Origin: an uncultured Eubacteriales bacterium | GTDB lineage: Bacteria; Bacillota; Clostridia; Peptostreptococcales; Anaerovoracaceae | Reading direction: 5' to 3' | NCBI GenBank assembly: GCA_902766915.1 | Contig: CACXFN010000024.1 | Span: forward strand, 1 to 16,633 | Length of the DNA: 16,633 bases | Shown: in pieces, positions 1 to 7,609 of the stretch | Position numbering within the stretch: the first letter of the stretch is position 1 | Layout of the letters: every line of letters starts with the position of its first letter | Program-made: the position numbers and the translations under genes | Notes under the pieces: generated by a model | What the model was told of the DNA's origin: nothing | Databases searched by the model: none | What the model saw: only the letters and a program-made list of their open reading frames with translations

Positions 1-484
1 TGGAGAGGATGCTGAGAAATACGTATTCTCCAACCTATATAACTATATTACCTTTATTCCATTCAGTGTTGCCGTCGACGAATTCCAGCATATATGCTAC
101 GAAAAAACTGAGATGACACCCAAGGAAAGAACTCAGGCGTGGCGCGACCTTGAGAAGAAATACATGCCTTGGCGTAAATACGATGAAGACGATGAGTTTA
201 TGGAAAGAGGCGGCTACTGGTATCATAAACCGCACTTTTTCTTCTACCCCTTCTACTATATAGAATACGCATTGGCAACTATAAACGCCATGGAAATGTA
301 TCAAAAATACGAAGAGCGACCCGGCACGGCTTGGAAGGAATACTTGGAGCTTACCGACTTAGGTGGCAGCAAAGACTATCTGGAAACCTTAAGTTTATCG
401 AATCTAACTCCGGCATTTGAGCCGGGAGCGGTTGCAAATTCCATAAAATACGTTAAGGGACTCTTAGAAGAATATGTGAAGTAG
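1..484 (+). CDS. M3-family oligoendopeptidase (PepF-like), C-terminal fragment
   Basis: This is the 3' end of a gene that begins before the window. The open frame runs from base 2 without a stop, so the first ATG (113) is internal. The fragment encodes about 160 residues ending in YVK. It carries the typical C-terminal helical part of M3 zinc metallopeptidases: an IPFSVAVDEFQH stretch, a TPKERTQAWRDLEKKYMPW stretch, then GGYWYHKPHFFFYPFYYIEY, where the conserved tyrosines and histidine near the substrate cleft lie. It ends with the family-like GGS motif and an AFEPGAV stretch. The zinc-binding HExxH helix would lie upstream and is not visible. The family cleaves short peptides in the cytoplasm. 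The gene converges on the minus-strand phosphatase gene and stops just before a bidirectional hairpin. Family assignment is strong; the exact subgroup is not. Confidence 0.88.
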   Translation, partial: GEDAEKYVFSNLYNYITFIPFSVAVDEFQHICYEKTEMTPKERTQAWRDLEKKYMPWRKYDEDDEFMERGGYWYHKPHFFFYPFYYIEYALATINAMEMYQKYEERPGTAWKEYLELTDLGGSKDYLETLSLSNLTPAFEPGAVANSIKYVKGLLEEYVK

Positions 485-485
485 A

Positions 486-511
486 AAAATGCGGGCAACT
501 ACCCGCATTTT
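486..511. terminator. Bidirectional rho-independent terminator
   Basis: A perfect 10-bp stem, AAAATGCGGG pairing with CCCGCATTTT, surrounds a 6-base loop. Its outer A/T tracts give a U-run when read from either strand. It lies between two convergent genes: two bases after the peptidase stop codon and 14 bases beyond the phosphatase stop codon. It can therefore end transcription from both sides. Confidence 0.85.
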
Positions 512-525
512 CTAAATAAGCCATC

Positions 526-2295
526 TTATCCTTTATATTCGAGACACATCATGGTTAGGTCATCGAACTGTTCTGCTTCTTTTACGAAGTCGTTTACCGC
601 ACCATCTACACCCTTCAGGATGTCTTCAGGCGTTCCATCCTTTGATCGGTTAAGGGCATCTATCATGCGATCGGTGCCGAAAAGTTCATCGTTGGCATCT
701 GTGGCTTCCGGCACTCCGTCGGTATACAGGAAAATCTTATCTCCCGGGGAAAGCTTCACTTCGTATTCCTTATACTTGATGCCCTCCATTCCACCAAGAA
801 CAAAGTTATGCTTGTCTTTATAAAGTTCAAAAGATTCACCTGCCCTCATTAATGCGGGATATTCATGGCCGGCATTTGATGCCATCAAAGTTCCTGTGGA
901 GAGTTCCAAAACTCCAAGCCATGCCGTGACAAACATATCCTCGTGATTGTTGGTAACGATTGCCTTGTTGACATCGGTTAGGATCTGAGCCGGACTCTTA
1001 CCCATAGCAGCGTTATCTTCCATCATAATCTTTGAGGCCATCATAAAGAGGGCCGCCGGTATTCCCTTTCCGGAGATATCCGCCATAATTAGGCAAAGAT
1101 GATCATCATCAACAAAGAAGAAATCATAGAAATCTCCTCCAACCTCTTTGGCGGGATTCATACTGGCATATATTTCAAACTCATTTCTATCCGGGAATGG
1201 TGGGAATACGTTAGGCAGGGTACCTTCTTGAATCCTTGTTGCCAGGTCAAGCTCTGTTTCAATCCTCTCCCTTTCCTTGGTTATACTTTCGATTTCATCC
1301 GTATACTGATCTATTTCTTTGGCAAGGGCTGTAACGTCATCTGACAATTGCCTTATCTCATTTCTGCCGCGAATCTTAGATAGACCCTCAGAAACCGCAT
1401 TACTATCCTTAGTCTCTGTATACTGTCTAATATTGGCCTGTACCGTCTTAAGGGGCTTTAGTACAAATCTATAAATCAACCAGAGGCAGAGTCCTGCCAG
1501 AACAAGCTGTTGAAGCATGGTAAGCATAGTACTGTGTTTGGCTCTCTCATTTATGCTTTCTCTCAGCGCCCTGATGTTATATGTAAGACCAATCAGAACA
1601 TTCCTACCATCCACCTCACCAATATTGTAATAGTAGTCCACATAGTCTCCTGCACTTGCCAGGTATGAAGAATCCTTAAGGGCGCTTTTCATTGCCGTGG
1701 TTTGCTCCTCACCGACTTGCACAGTAACCCCAAGTGGATATACTTCTTCGTATGCGGTTCCTCTAACCGAACCTTCATCAGCAGCACTTAATAGGAAGAA
1801 CTGTGAATCAAAGGTGGAATTTGGAAGAACGCAGAATAAGTAAGCAACGTCATAGGAAGCTTTGATTTGATCCAACCTGGTTATCAGCCAGGAATATGCA
1901 ATCTCCGCATATAGTTTCTTATCGATTTCTTCCAATCGCTCCAGGTCATCTGTTGTTGCATATTTAAAACCAATGTCCGGGTGGCGACTAATCCATGTGC
2001 TATATTTCTTTTCCGTCAGGGTCCCGCCGTTGTAATCTACATCATATTCAATATCGATGTTTTCGTAGTTTTCGTACCAATACTTTATGAGCCATTCATA
2101 GGCGGGATATTCTTTTATTGCCCGTTCTATTTCATTGGAAATGCTAGCACCAAAGGTCTGAGTTTGCTCTCTAACTTCTCTTCGGGAGTCCGCCTTTTGA
2201 GAATAATACGAAAAGACGCCAACAATAACCACGCCGACTATGAAAAGAAGTGCAACTAAATTTATAATGCTGTTTTTTGAGGATTTGTTATTCAT
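526..2295 (-). CDS. Membrane sensor PP2C phosphatase (SpoIIE/RsbU type) with HAMP domain
   Basis: This 589-residue protein probably dephosphorylates a serine or threonine on an anti-sigma antagonist, as RsbU and SpoIIE do. Order of parts: membrane segment at about 9-31; extracellular sensor-like region about 32-256, rich in Tyr, Asp and Glu; second membrane segment about 257-279; HAMP about 280-332; a coiled-coil linker about 320-350 ending in the LATRIQEGTLP stretch usual before this domain; PP2C/SpoIIE domain about 370-587. The metal-binding aspartates are present: GGDFYD (D388), ADISGKG (D406), TDGVPEA (D526) and FDDLT (D578/D579), so the enzyme looks active. The open frame continues 30 codons upstream to a TTG at 2385, but the ATG at 2295 directly precedes the membrane segment and is preferred. 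No clear Shine-Dalgarno sequence precedes that ATG. No RsbV- or RsbW-like partner is nearby. A terminator upstream separates it from the ABC operon. Confidence 0.87.
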   Translation of the reverse strand: MNNKSSKNSIINLVALLFIVGVVIVGVFSYYSQKADSRREVREQTQTFGASISNEIERAIKEYPAYEWLIKYWYENYENIDIEYDVDYNGGTLTEKKYSTWISRHPDIGFKYATTDDLERLEEIDKKLYAEIAYSWLITRLDQIKASYDVAYLFCVLPNSTFDSQFFLLSAADEGSVRGTAYEEVYPLGVTVQVGEEQTTAMKSALKDSSYLASAGDYVDYYYNIGEVDGRNVLIGLTYNIRALRESINERAKHSTMLTMLQQLVLAGLCLWLIYRFVLKPLKTVQANIRQYTETKDSNAVSEGLSKIRGRNEIRQLSDDVTALAKEIDQYTDEIESITKERERIETELDLATRIQEGTLPNVFPPFPDRNEFEIYASMNPAKEVGGDFYDFFFVDDDHLCLIMADISGKGIPAALFMMASKIMMEDNAAMGKSPAQILTDVNKAIVTNNHEDMFVTAWLGVLELSTGTLMASNAGHEYPALMRAGESFELYKDKHNFVLGGMEGIKYKEYEVKLSPGDKIFLYTDGVPEATDANDELFGTDRMIDALNRSKDGTPEDILKGVDGAVNDFVKEAEQFDDLTMMCLEYKG

Positions 2296-2364
2296 AACTT
2301 TAAAAATTATTTTAAACCCGATGCAAATATAGTATTCCCTACATGAGATTAATGTATTCTTCCT

Positions 2365-2386
2365 TGTCCAACAAATGTCCAACAAA
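2365..2386. repeat. Perfect 11-bp tandem duplication upstream of the phosphatase gene
   Basis: On the minus strand TTTGTTGGACA occurs twice with no gap, 70 to 91 bases before the chosen start codon at 2295. Each copy includes TGGACA, which matches the -35 consensus TTGACA at five of six positions. No well-spaced -10 box follows: the best is TACATT, 19 bases after the upstream copy. It could be a duplicated promoter element, a tandem regulator site, or plain replication slippage. Confidence 0.9.
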
Positions 2387-2422
2387 CATTATTCTACCAT
2401 AGATTGCGGGACCGGTGAATTA

Positions 2423-2470
2423 ACCTTCCATAAAAAAATGGCCCGCACCTATCCATAAAAACAGGCCCGC
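2423..2470. repeat. 24-bp imperfect tandem duplication of the terminator tail
   Basis: Two abutting 24-base units (2447-2470, then 2423-2446 in minus-strand reading order) share a GCGGGCC start, a T-run, ATGG and a final AGGT. They differ by a few bases. The unit is the 3' arm of the terminator hairpin with its U-tract, so the distal copy supplies a second run of seven T with no matching 5' arm of its own. Confidence 0.85.
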
Positions 2471-2492
2471 GTCCCTCTTGGGAGCAGGCCTG
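2457..2492 (-). terminator. Rho-independent terminator of the ABC transporter operon
   Basis: In minus-strand sense, CAGGCC (2492-2487) pairs with GGCCTG (2467-2462). An inner TCCC/GGGA stem closes a four-base loop, and five T residues (2461-2457) follow at once. It lies 52 bases after the stop codon of the second transporter gene. Together with the duplicated U-tract beyond it, it should insulate the phosphatase gene from read-through. Confidence 0.85.
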
Positions 2493-2544
2493 CATAATGA
2501 AATATTGAGGTGTCATGAAACATCCGTATGAATTGTTTTTCTTT

Positions 2545-5010
2545 TTAATTAACGTCATTTCTGGAGAGGATTTCTGCCGGAGTCTTTCTAAGAACGGTCA
2601 GAACCGGAAGCAAGCCTCCAACCATGTTAAAGAATAGGACTATCAGGAAGCTTCCGAGGAAAATCCAGATATTCATCTTATACATACTTACAACATCCGA
2701 AATCGTATGAAGGATATATGCCATAAACGCCATGCCAGGAAGTGCAGTAAGTATTGTTATAGCTAGAACTTCTCCGGAGAACATCCTATAGATATCTCCC
2801 TTCTTAAGCCCAACCGCACGAAGCACACCTACCTCTTTGATTCTTGATAGGAATGAAGCCCTAAGTATAAGATAGATTTCTATCAAAGACACCGCTATAA
2901 TTATCGCCGCCATTATTTCTACTCTTAGAATGCTGGTCCGAATGCTATAGAGATAGCCTTCCCTCTGTTCTTCATATATATCTGTAATCTCATGCTGTCC
3001 GTCATTTAGCTCCATAATGGCCAGTTCCTTATCCACTGGGCAGATTCCCAAAGTTCCAAAACCACTTAGCCGCGCCTGTAGAACCGTTTCATCGTTTGCA
3101 TAATAACCATAACCCCCACGCTCGTCATGATAGAAGCCCGTTACAACAAGGGGATTTCCTCCGATTCTTTGATCCATGGTATCTCCGATTTCATTGGTTC
3201 CCATCATAATGTCGGGAAGAATAACCTCATAATCCTCAGTAGGAAGCTCTCCCTCAACTAGATATTTTTCATTATCCCCTTCCAGCACGGAATAAGGCGC
3301 AAATTCATTCTCCCCTGTGCTAAGTGGTCCACTCATATTTGATCCCACGTTTATTCCCATATCATAAATGCAGAGAGGTATTATTAATTCCCGATCCACA
3401 TAGATATTAGGCTGTACCGTATCGCTTATTCCAACAATTGTTAAGTCATGAACATATGGAGAATGCAAGAGGGTTTCCCCCAGGACATCCTCCAATGAAT
3501 CTATTCCGCTTTCCTTGGCAAGCCAGTCATTATACACAGTTCTTTCTATAACCAATTTATCCAAAACTATTTCATTTGAATCCCTAGGCATTCTGCCCAT
3601 AATGAGGTTCTCTTCAGAGAGTCTTTCCCTATCCGTAACAGAGGCGTAGAGGGCTACTGAGCTCCAGGCAGTCTGGACATAGTTGTCCGAAGGTAATGCG
3701 AAGGCAACATAGCCGCCGCCGGGAAGAACATAATCTACCGACGGATCATTAGCATATCTATCAAAATGCTTTTTGCTCAGTATGCCAACATTAGCTCTCA
3801 GATAATCCTTGTTATCCGTTATGAATTCATCATCAGTTATGTTATTTACTCCAACCACATTGCTTATTGCATAGATTACAAACATGGATGCGAGAACAAA
3901 GCCCAGTAGCAATACCTTCTTTAGTTTGGAATATGCGCCTATTTTTTTGAATCCACTCTTTAATGCCAACCATGGCCCATATATAGTTCTATATTTGGAC
4001 TGAGCCGGAACTCCATGCTGGTTGGCAGGGTTGTTATATGTGGGATCTGTTCCACGATAAATATCTTCATAGTCGAACCGATATTTATCCATGATATCTC
4101 TTGAAAGGCCTTCATAATGCTCATCCAGGAGCTCCACATTCTCCTGACCCGGTGTAAGTCTATCCTCTGTATCAACATAGATATGGCCGTTTCGTATAAC
4201 TATTTTAATCGGAGGAAGTTCATCAGGGGCATCGGTGAATAATTGAACATTCTGACTGAGATTGGCACTATAGGGCATATCCTTTAGATAAATGCGATTG
4301 TCCACCCGATAGTCTAAACTGCCTGCGTGTTCATTTTCTCTATCAGAAACGATTCTTCCATCCACTATTTCTATAATTCTATCTGCATAGAATTCGGCAA
4401 TCTGTCTTTCATGCGTAACCAAAATTACAAGCTTATCTCTGGATATCGCTTTTATGATATTCATTATTTCAATGGTATTGGTGCTATCCAGATTTCCTGT
4501 TGGTTCATCAGCAATTATTATCCGTGGATTCTTTACGATTGCACGCGCAATACCTACCCTTTGACGCTCACCACCGGAAAGCATGCTAACCGGACGATTT
4601 CTGTAACGCGCAATACCTACTCTATCCAGGATATACATAACCCTTTCTTCAATAGCTTCCTTGCCTGTAAATCCTGTCATTCTAAGGGCCAGCGCCACAT
4701 TGGCATAGACCGTTGCGTCCTCTATCAGATTATAGTTCTGGAATATGTATCCGATGCTTGCATTTATAAGTTCATCACGAGCGGCGCTCGTTCTCTTAGT
4801 CATTCTTTGTTCGTCAATAATTATGTCTCCGCTATCCACATTATCCAGTCCGCCGATAGCATTGAGAAGAGTTGTTTTTCCACATCCGGAATTACCCAGG
4901 AAGGTTACAAGTCCGTAGTTTGGAAGAGTGATAGAGGTATCGTCTATTGCTCTGATTTCATTTGCTTTGTTGCGATTAAAGTATTTTTTTACGTGGTTCA
5001 GTTTAATCAT
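2545..5010 (-). CDS. ABC transporter, ATPase fused to FtsX-like permease (second of pair)
   Basis: This 821-residue protein fuses an ABC ATPase to an FtsX/MacB-like permease. The ATPase (about 1-225) has Walker A GNSGCGKTT (39-47), a Q-loop IFQNYNL, signature LSGGERQRVGIARA (144-157), Walker B IIIADEPTG with NLD, and the H-loop histidine at 200, so it looks catalytically complete. A linker of about 140 residues (225-365), longer than in a plain ATPase, leads to membrane segment 1 (about 366-388). Then come an extracellular domain of about 300 residues and three membrane segments (about 699-720, 747-769, 780-808), the FtsX 1+3 arrangement, with a typical KTPAEILS end. Its start lies two bases after the stop of the upstream transporter gene, and its Shine-Dalgarno sequence overlaps the last codons of that gene, so the two are translationally coupled. 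The substrate cannot be read from sequence; lipid or lipoprotein release, peptide export or antimicrobial-peptide removal are family possibilities. Confidence 0.9.
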   Translation of the reverse strand: MIKLNHVKKYFNRNKANEIRAIDDTSITLPNYGLVTFLGNSGCGKTTLLNAIGGLDNVDSGDIIIDEQRMTKRTSAARDELINASIGYIFQNYNLIEDATVYANVALALRMTGFTGKEAIEERVMYILDRVGIARYRNRPVSMLSGGERQRVGIARAIVKNPRIIIADEPTGNLDSTNTIEIMNIIKAISRDKLVILVTHERQIAEFYADRIIEIVDGRIVSDRENEHAGSLDYRVDNRIYLKDMPYSANLSQNVQLFTDAPDELPPIKIVIRNGHIYVDTEDRLTPGQENVELLDEHYEGLSRDIMDKYRFDYEDIYRGTDPTYNNPANQHGVPAQSKYRTIYGPWLALKSGFKKIGAYSKLKKVLLLGFVLASMFVIYAISNVVGVNNITDDEFITDNKDYLRANVGILSKKHFDRYANDPSVDYVLPGGGYVAFALPSDNYVQTAWSSVALYASVTDRERLSEENLIMGRMPRDSNEIVLDKLVIERTVYNDWLAKESGIDSLEDVLGETLLHSPYVHDLTIVGISDTVQPNIYVDRELIIPLCIYDMGINVGSNMSGPLSTGENEFAPYSVLEGDNEKYLVEGELPTEDYEVILPDIMMGTNEIGDTMDQRIGGNPLVVTGFYHDERGGYGYYANDETVLQARLSGFGTLGICPVDKELAIMELNDGQHEITDIYEEQREGYLYSIRTSILRVEIMAAIIIAVSLIEIYLILRASFLSRIKEVGVLRAVGLKKGDIYRMFSGEVLAITILTALPGMAFMAYILHTISDVVSMYKMNIWIFLGSFLIVLFFNMVGGLLPVLTVLRKTPAEILSRNDVN

Positions 5011-5012
5011 GG

Positions 5013-7427
5013 CTATACCTCCTCCCTATATGCATTCATCGCTGTCTTCTTAAACATCTGGCTGGAATATCTATATGCCAAAAGGATTGTCATCCCTAAA
5101 ACCACAACATAGAGAATCACATAATCCCATGGTTCTATATACCTAACCAGCCTGATGAAATACGCCGGCATAATTACCGATCCAAGGAGTCTAACCTTTA
5201 GGAGAACCGCCAGGCAAATAGCAAATGCTATATGGAATATAACCAACAGCTCCGCCAGAAGCGTCCCGGAGCAGGCCTTTTCATTTCCTCCCAGCATACG
5301 GACAGTGGAATAGTATACATTCTGCGACTTCATGATTAACTTTGTTATGAAATATACCACAAAGAAGAGTACACCAAGAAGTAACACCAGAACAATGATT
5401 CTCATGGCCCCCATAAGGGCTTTTTCTATCGCGCTTTGTTTGTCTGCAGTTTCATTCAGATATAGCGTATTGAAGCCGGCCTCTTCCAAAAGATCCCTGG
5501 TTTCCCTATTGTATAAATCGCTTTCCAATGTTGCCGTTATCTGATATTTTTCAGATGGCATATACATGGCCCATAGGTCATCCGGGTGGATGTGGACCCT
5601 GGTGTCCGAATCCTCGGTTCCCGATATAGTAAACCTTTCTTTTCTATCAAAGTATTTGCTTCTGGTTCTAAGTTCCACCGACATCTTTGTTATATCAAAT
5701 AAATCCATTGCTCCTGCGGAATTTGGAATTAGGTCGGATGCTATGTATTGAGGAACCACTACGGTTCCCTTCTCCACATTGGTATCCGAAACCAGCCAAA
5801 CATCAGACCAAGGCGGCGGACCTACGGATAGGATATTACTTCCTACCTTTAACTCAGTTATGCATGTTGCAACCAGAGGAAGTGCCTCTATTCGATCCAG
5901 CCCCTCCTGGGTCATCACCAATGTAATATCGTACCAGAGGGATGTCTTCATATAATTGTCTTTTTCTTCCTCCGAATAATATCCGATTCCAACCACTTTG
6001 ATTGGAACCTTCATTCCGTCAGAGGGGAATTCCGCATTATTACTTTGTAAGTATCCTATCGCATCAAACATTTCATCCAAACGATTATCGTCCAGGAAAC
6101 CACCCTCTTCAATTAATAGTAGGGCCTCGTCCTCAGCATTAGGTAACCTTCCTCTTACCAATTCTCTATCTTCTGAAATAGACTCCATGCCTATGGCCAT
6201 AGCTCTCTCCCAGAAGGTAATTTCTATTTCTTCACCATCCACAAATACGGATTCTGTTCCGTCTTCTGCATAAATGACGTCATAAAAACCTTCTTCTTCT
6301 CCATAGAGAAGAGACTTGGGGGCATTGGTTAAATCGAAGGTCGACTCCATAAGTAAATCGTTCTTCTCCAGGAAATCTATATTATCTATTGCCCTTATTC
6401 TCTCGTAGTCGGAATCATTAAAGGCGCTACCATCCTCCTTTGTTAGAATTATTCTATCGGAAGATGTATTGCTAAAAACATACCCCCAGGAACTGTTGCT
6501 AAGCCCATTCTTCATTCCCTTGTAATTCGAATAGCTTGCAAAGGTTCCTGTAATCAGGAAGACAAAAACAAAGAGGAGTAGCAGAAACTTCGCCGGCAAA
6601 CTAAAAGCATTCCTGGCTCCCAAACGAAATGTATTCCCTCCGGACAATTTCCCTTGGTGTGCTTCTTTTAATATGGCTTTGTCCCCCAGGGGAGGCTCAG
6701 CTCCCTCACTTTCTCCCGGACTTTCTTTAGATGCGCTTCGGCCTGAATAGGAATCAAAACGCTTATCCTCTGCGATGCGGCCATCGTGCATGCTGATCTT
6801 TCTTGTAATATATGGCTCCACTTGTTCATAGTTGTGGGTGACTATAATGATGAGCTTGTCCTTGGAAAGACTGGCCAGAAGTTTAATAATATCGGAAGCG
6901 GATGCCACGTCTAAATTACCCGTGGGTTCATCTGCAACGATTATTGGAGTTTCCTTGGCAAGGGCCCGAGCGATTGCCACCCGCTGTTTTTGACCGCCGG
7001 AAAGTTTGCTGGTCTTGGTATTTCTGTATTCATCTAGACCAACTTTGTGTATTATATCTTCCACCCTTTCCTTCACTTCCGATGCCCCATAGCCGGCCAG
7101 AAGAAGAACGAGTTCCACATTCTCGTAAACCGTATAGTGATTAATCAGATTAAAGGTTTGAAAAATATTACCAATATAGCGCTTTCGGTATTCCTCCATA
7201 TCGCTACTCCCGTAACCGCTGGTAGGTTGGCCGAAAATATACATTTCTCCTTCTTCATAGGAATCCAATCCGGAGATTACGTTTAATAAGGTGGATTTAC
7301 CACTTCCCGATTCGCCGGTTATGGCAACAAATTCTCCCAAATCAAATTCCAGACTAACCTTACTGAAGCCTGCGGTAACAACCCCATTGGTGGAATAAAA
7401 TTTAGATACCCGATCAAGTTTTAACAT
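5013..7427 (-). CDS. ABC transporter, ATPase fused to FtsX-like permease (first of pair)
   Basis: This 804-residue protein has the same plan as its downstream partner. The ATPase (about 1-220) has Walker A GESGSGKST (38-46), Q-loop IFQTFNL, signature LSGGQKQRVAIARA, Walker B IIVADEPTG followed by NLD, and H-loop VTHN. A Ser/Gly/Glu-rich linker (about 225-270) leads to membrane segment 1 (about 280-301). A large extracellular domain (about 302-665) precedes membrane segments at about 677-699, 723-744 and 768-787. The frame could open at a TTG (7433), but the Shine-Dalgarno AGAAGGA abuts that TTG and lies seven bases from the ATG at 7427, so the ATG is chosen. The two fused proteins are co-oriented and coupled, so a heterodimer is the likely active form (inference). 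No two-component system or regulator is adjacent, unlike many BceAB loci. Confidence 0.9.
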   Translation of the reverse strand: MLKLDRVSKFYSTNGVVTAGFSKVSLEFDLGEFVAITGESGSGKSTLLNVISGLDSYEEGEMYIFGQPTSGYGSSDMEEYRKRYIGNIFQTFNLINHYTVYENVELVLLLAGYGASEVKERVEDIIHKVGLDEYRNTKTSKLSGGQKQRVAIARALAKETPIIVADEPTGNLDVASASDIIKLLASLSKDKLIIIVTHNYEQVEPYITRKISMHDGRIAEDKRFDSYSGRSASKESPGESEGAEPPLGDKAILKEAHQGKLSGGNTFRLGARNAFSLPAKFLLLLFVFVFLITGTFASYSNYKGMKNGLSNSSWGYVFSNTSSDRIILTKEDGSAFNDSDYERIRAIDNIDFLEKNDLLMESTFDLTNAPKSLLYGEEEGFYDVIYAEDGTESVFVDGEEIEITFWERAMAIGMESISEDRELVRGRLPNAEDEALLLIEEGGFLDDNRLDEMFDAIGYLQSNNAEFPSDGMKVPIKVVGIGYYSEEEKDNYMKTSLWYDITLVMTQEGLDRIEALPLVATCITELKVGSNILSVGPPPWSDVWLVSDTNVEKGTVVVPQYIASDLIPNSAGAMDLFDITKMSVELRTRSKYFDRKERFTISGTEDSDTRVHIHPDDLWAMYMPSEKYQITATLESDLYNRETRDLLEEAGFNTLYLNETADKQSAIEKALMGAMRIIVLVLLLGVLFFVVYFITKLIMKSQNVYYSTVRMLGGNEKACSGTLLAELLVIFHIAFAICLAVLLKVRLLGSVIMPAYFIRLVRYIEPWDYVILYVVVLGMTILLAYRYSSQMFKKTAMNAYREEV
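5018..5026 (-). promoter_or_regulatory. Ribosome binding site inside the end of the upstream gene
   Basis: GGGAGGAGG ends seven bases before the ATG at 5010. It is formed by the last codons (Arg-Glu-Glu-Val) of the preceding transporter gene. This supports the ATG at 5010 and coupled translation of the pair. Confidence 0.85.
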
Positions 7428-7433
7428 AGTCAA

Positions 7434-7440
7434 TCCTTCT
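7434..7440 (-). promoter_or_regulatory. Ribosome binding site that decides the first ABC gene's start
   Basis: AGAAGGA lies directly against a TTG triplet (too close for initiation there) and has a seven-base gap from the end of its GG to the ATG at 7427. It therefore favours the ATG. Confidence 0.75.
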
Positions 7441-7454
7441 CTTACACTATCCGC

Positions 7455-7484
7455 ATTAGCATTATTCTGAACTCAGTTATTCAA
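7455..7484 (-). promoter_or_regulatory. Possible promoter of the ABC transporter operon
   Basis: The leader between the addB terminator and the first transporter gene must hold the operon promoter. The best pair I see is TTGAAT (7484-7479), 18 bases, then GCTAAT (7460-7455); each matches consensus at four of six bases. A short inverted repeat, CTGA-AC-TCAG (7467-7476), falls inside the spacer. The call is weak and other AT-rich hexamers nearby are possible. Confidence 0.2.
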
Positions 7485-7536
7485 AATGAATTTCGATTAA
7501 TTATTTTTACAAATTGCCAGATTAATAATAGCAAAG

Positions 7537-7568
7537 AAAAACCGCCCTCGTCTACAGACGAAAGCGGT
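7537..7568 (-). terminator. Rho-independent terminator after addB
   Basis: In minus-strand sense, ACCGC pairs with GCGGT and an inner TCGTCT pairs with AGACGA around a two-base loop, interrupted by small internal bulges. Five T residues follow (7541-7537). It lies 41 bases after the addB stop codon, so it ends the addB transcript before the ABC operon. Confidence 0.85.
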
Positions 7569-7609
7569 TATTAAGGCTTTCATAAAAGAATCTTAAGAAA
7601 TATGAAAGA

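Noticed and set aside
2296..2385. N-terminal extension of the phosphatase from a TTG at 2385
   Set aside because: The extra 30 residues precede the membrane segment, include the tandem repeat and have no Shine-Dalgarno sequence at the TTG. The ATG at 2295 gives a normal N-terminus.
4327..5112. Plus-strand open frame of 261 codons opposite the second transporter gene
   Set aside because: It is antisense to a conserved ATPase domain, its product is rich in Ile, Tyr, Cys and Ser without any domain, and no ribosome binding site supports it.
2545..7427. Bacteriocin or lantibiotic cluster
   Set aside because: There is no precursor peptide, modification enzyme, peptidase domain or two-component system beside the transporters.
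7428..7433. TTG start for the first ABC transporter gene
   Set aside because: The Shine-Dalgarno sequence touches the TTG, leaving no spacing. The ATG two codons later is well placed.
7467..7476. MerR-type operator between -35 and -10 of the ABC operon
   Set aside because: The inverted repeat has only 4-bp arms, the promoter boxes are weak, and no MerR gene is in the window.
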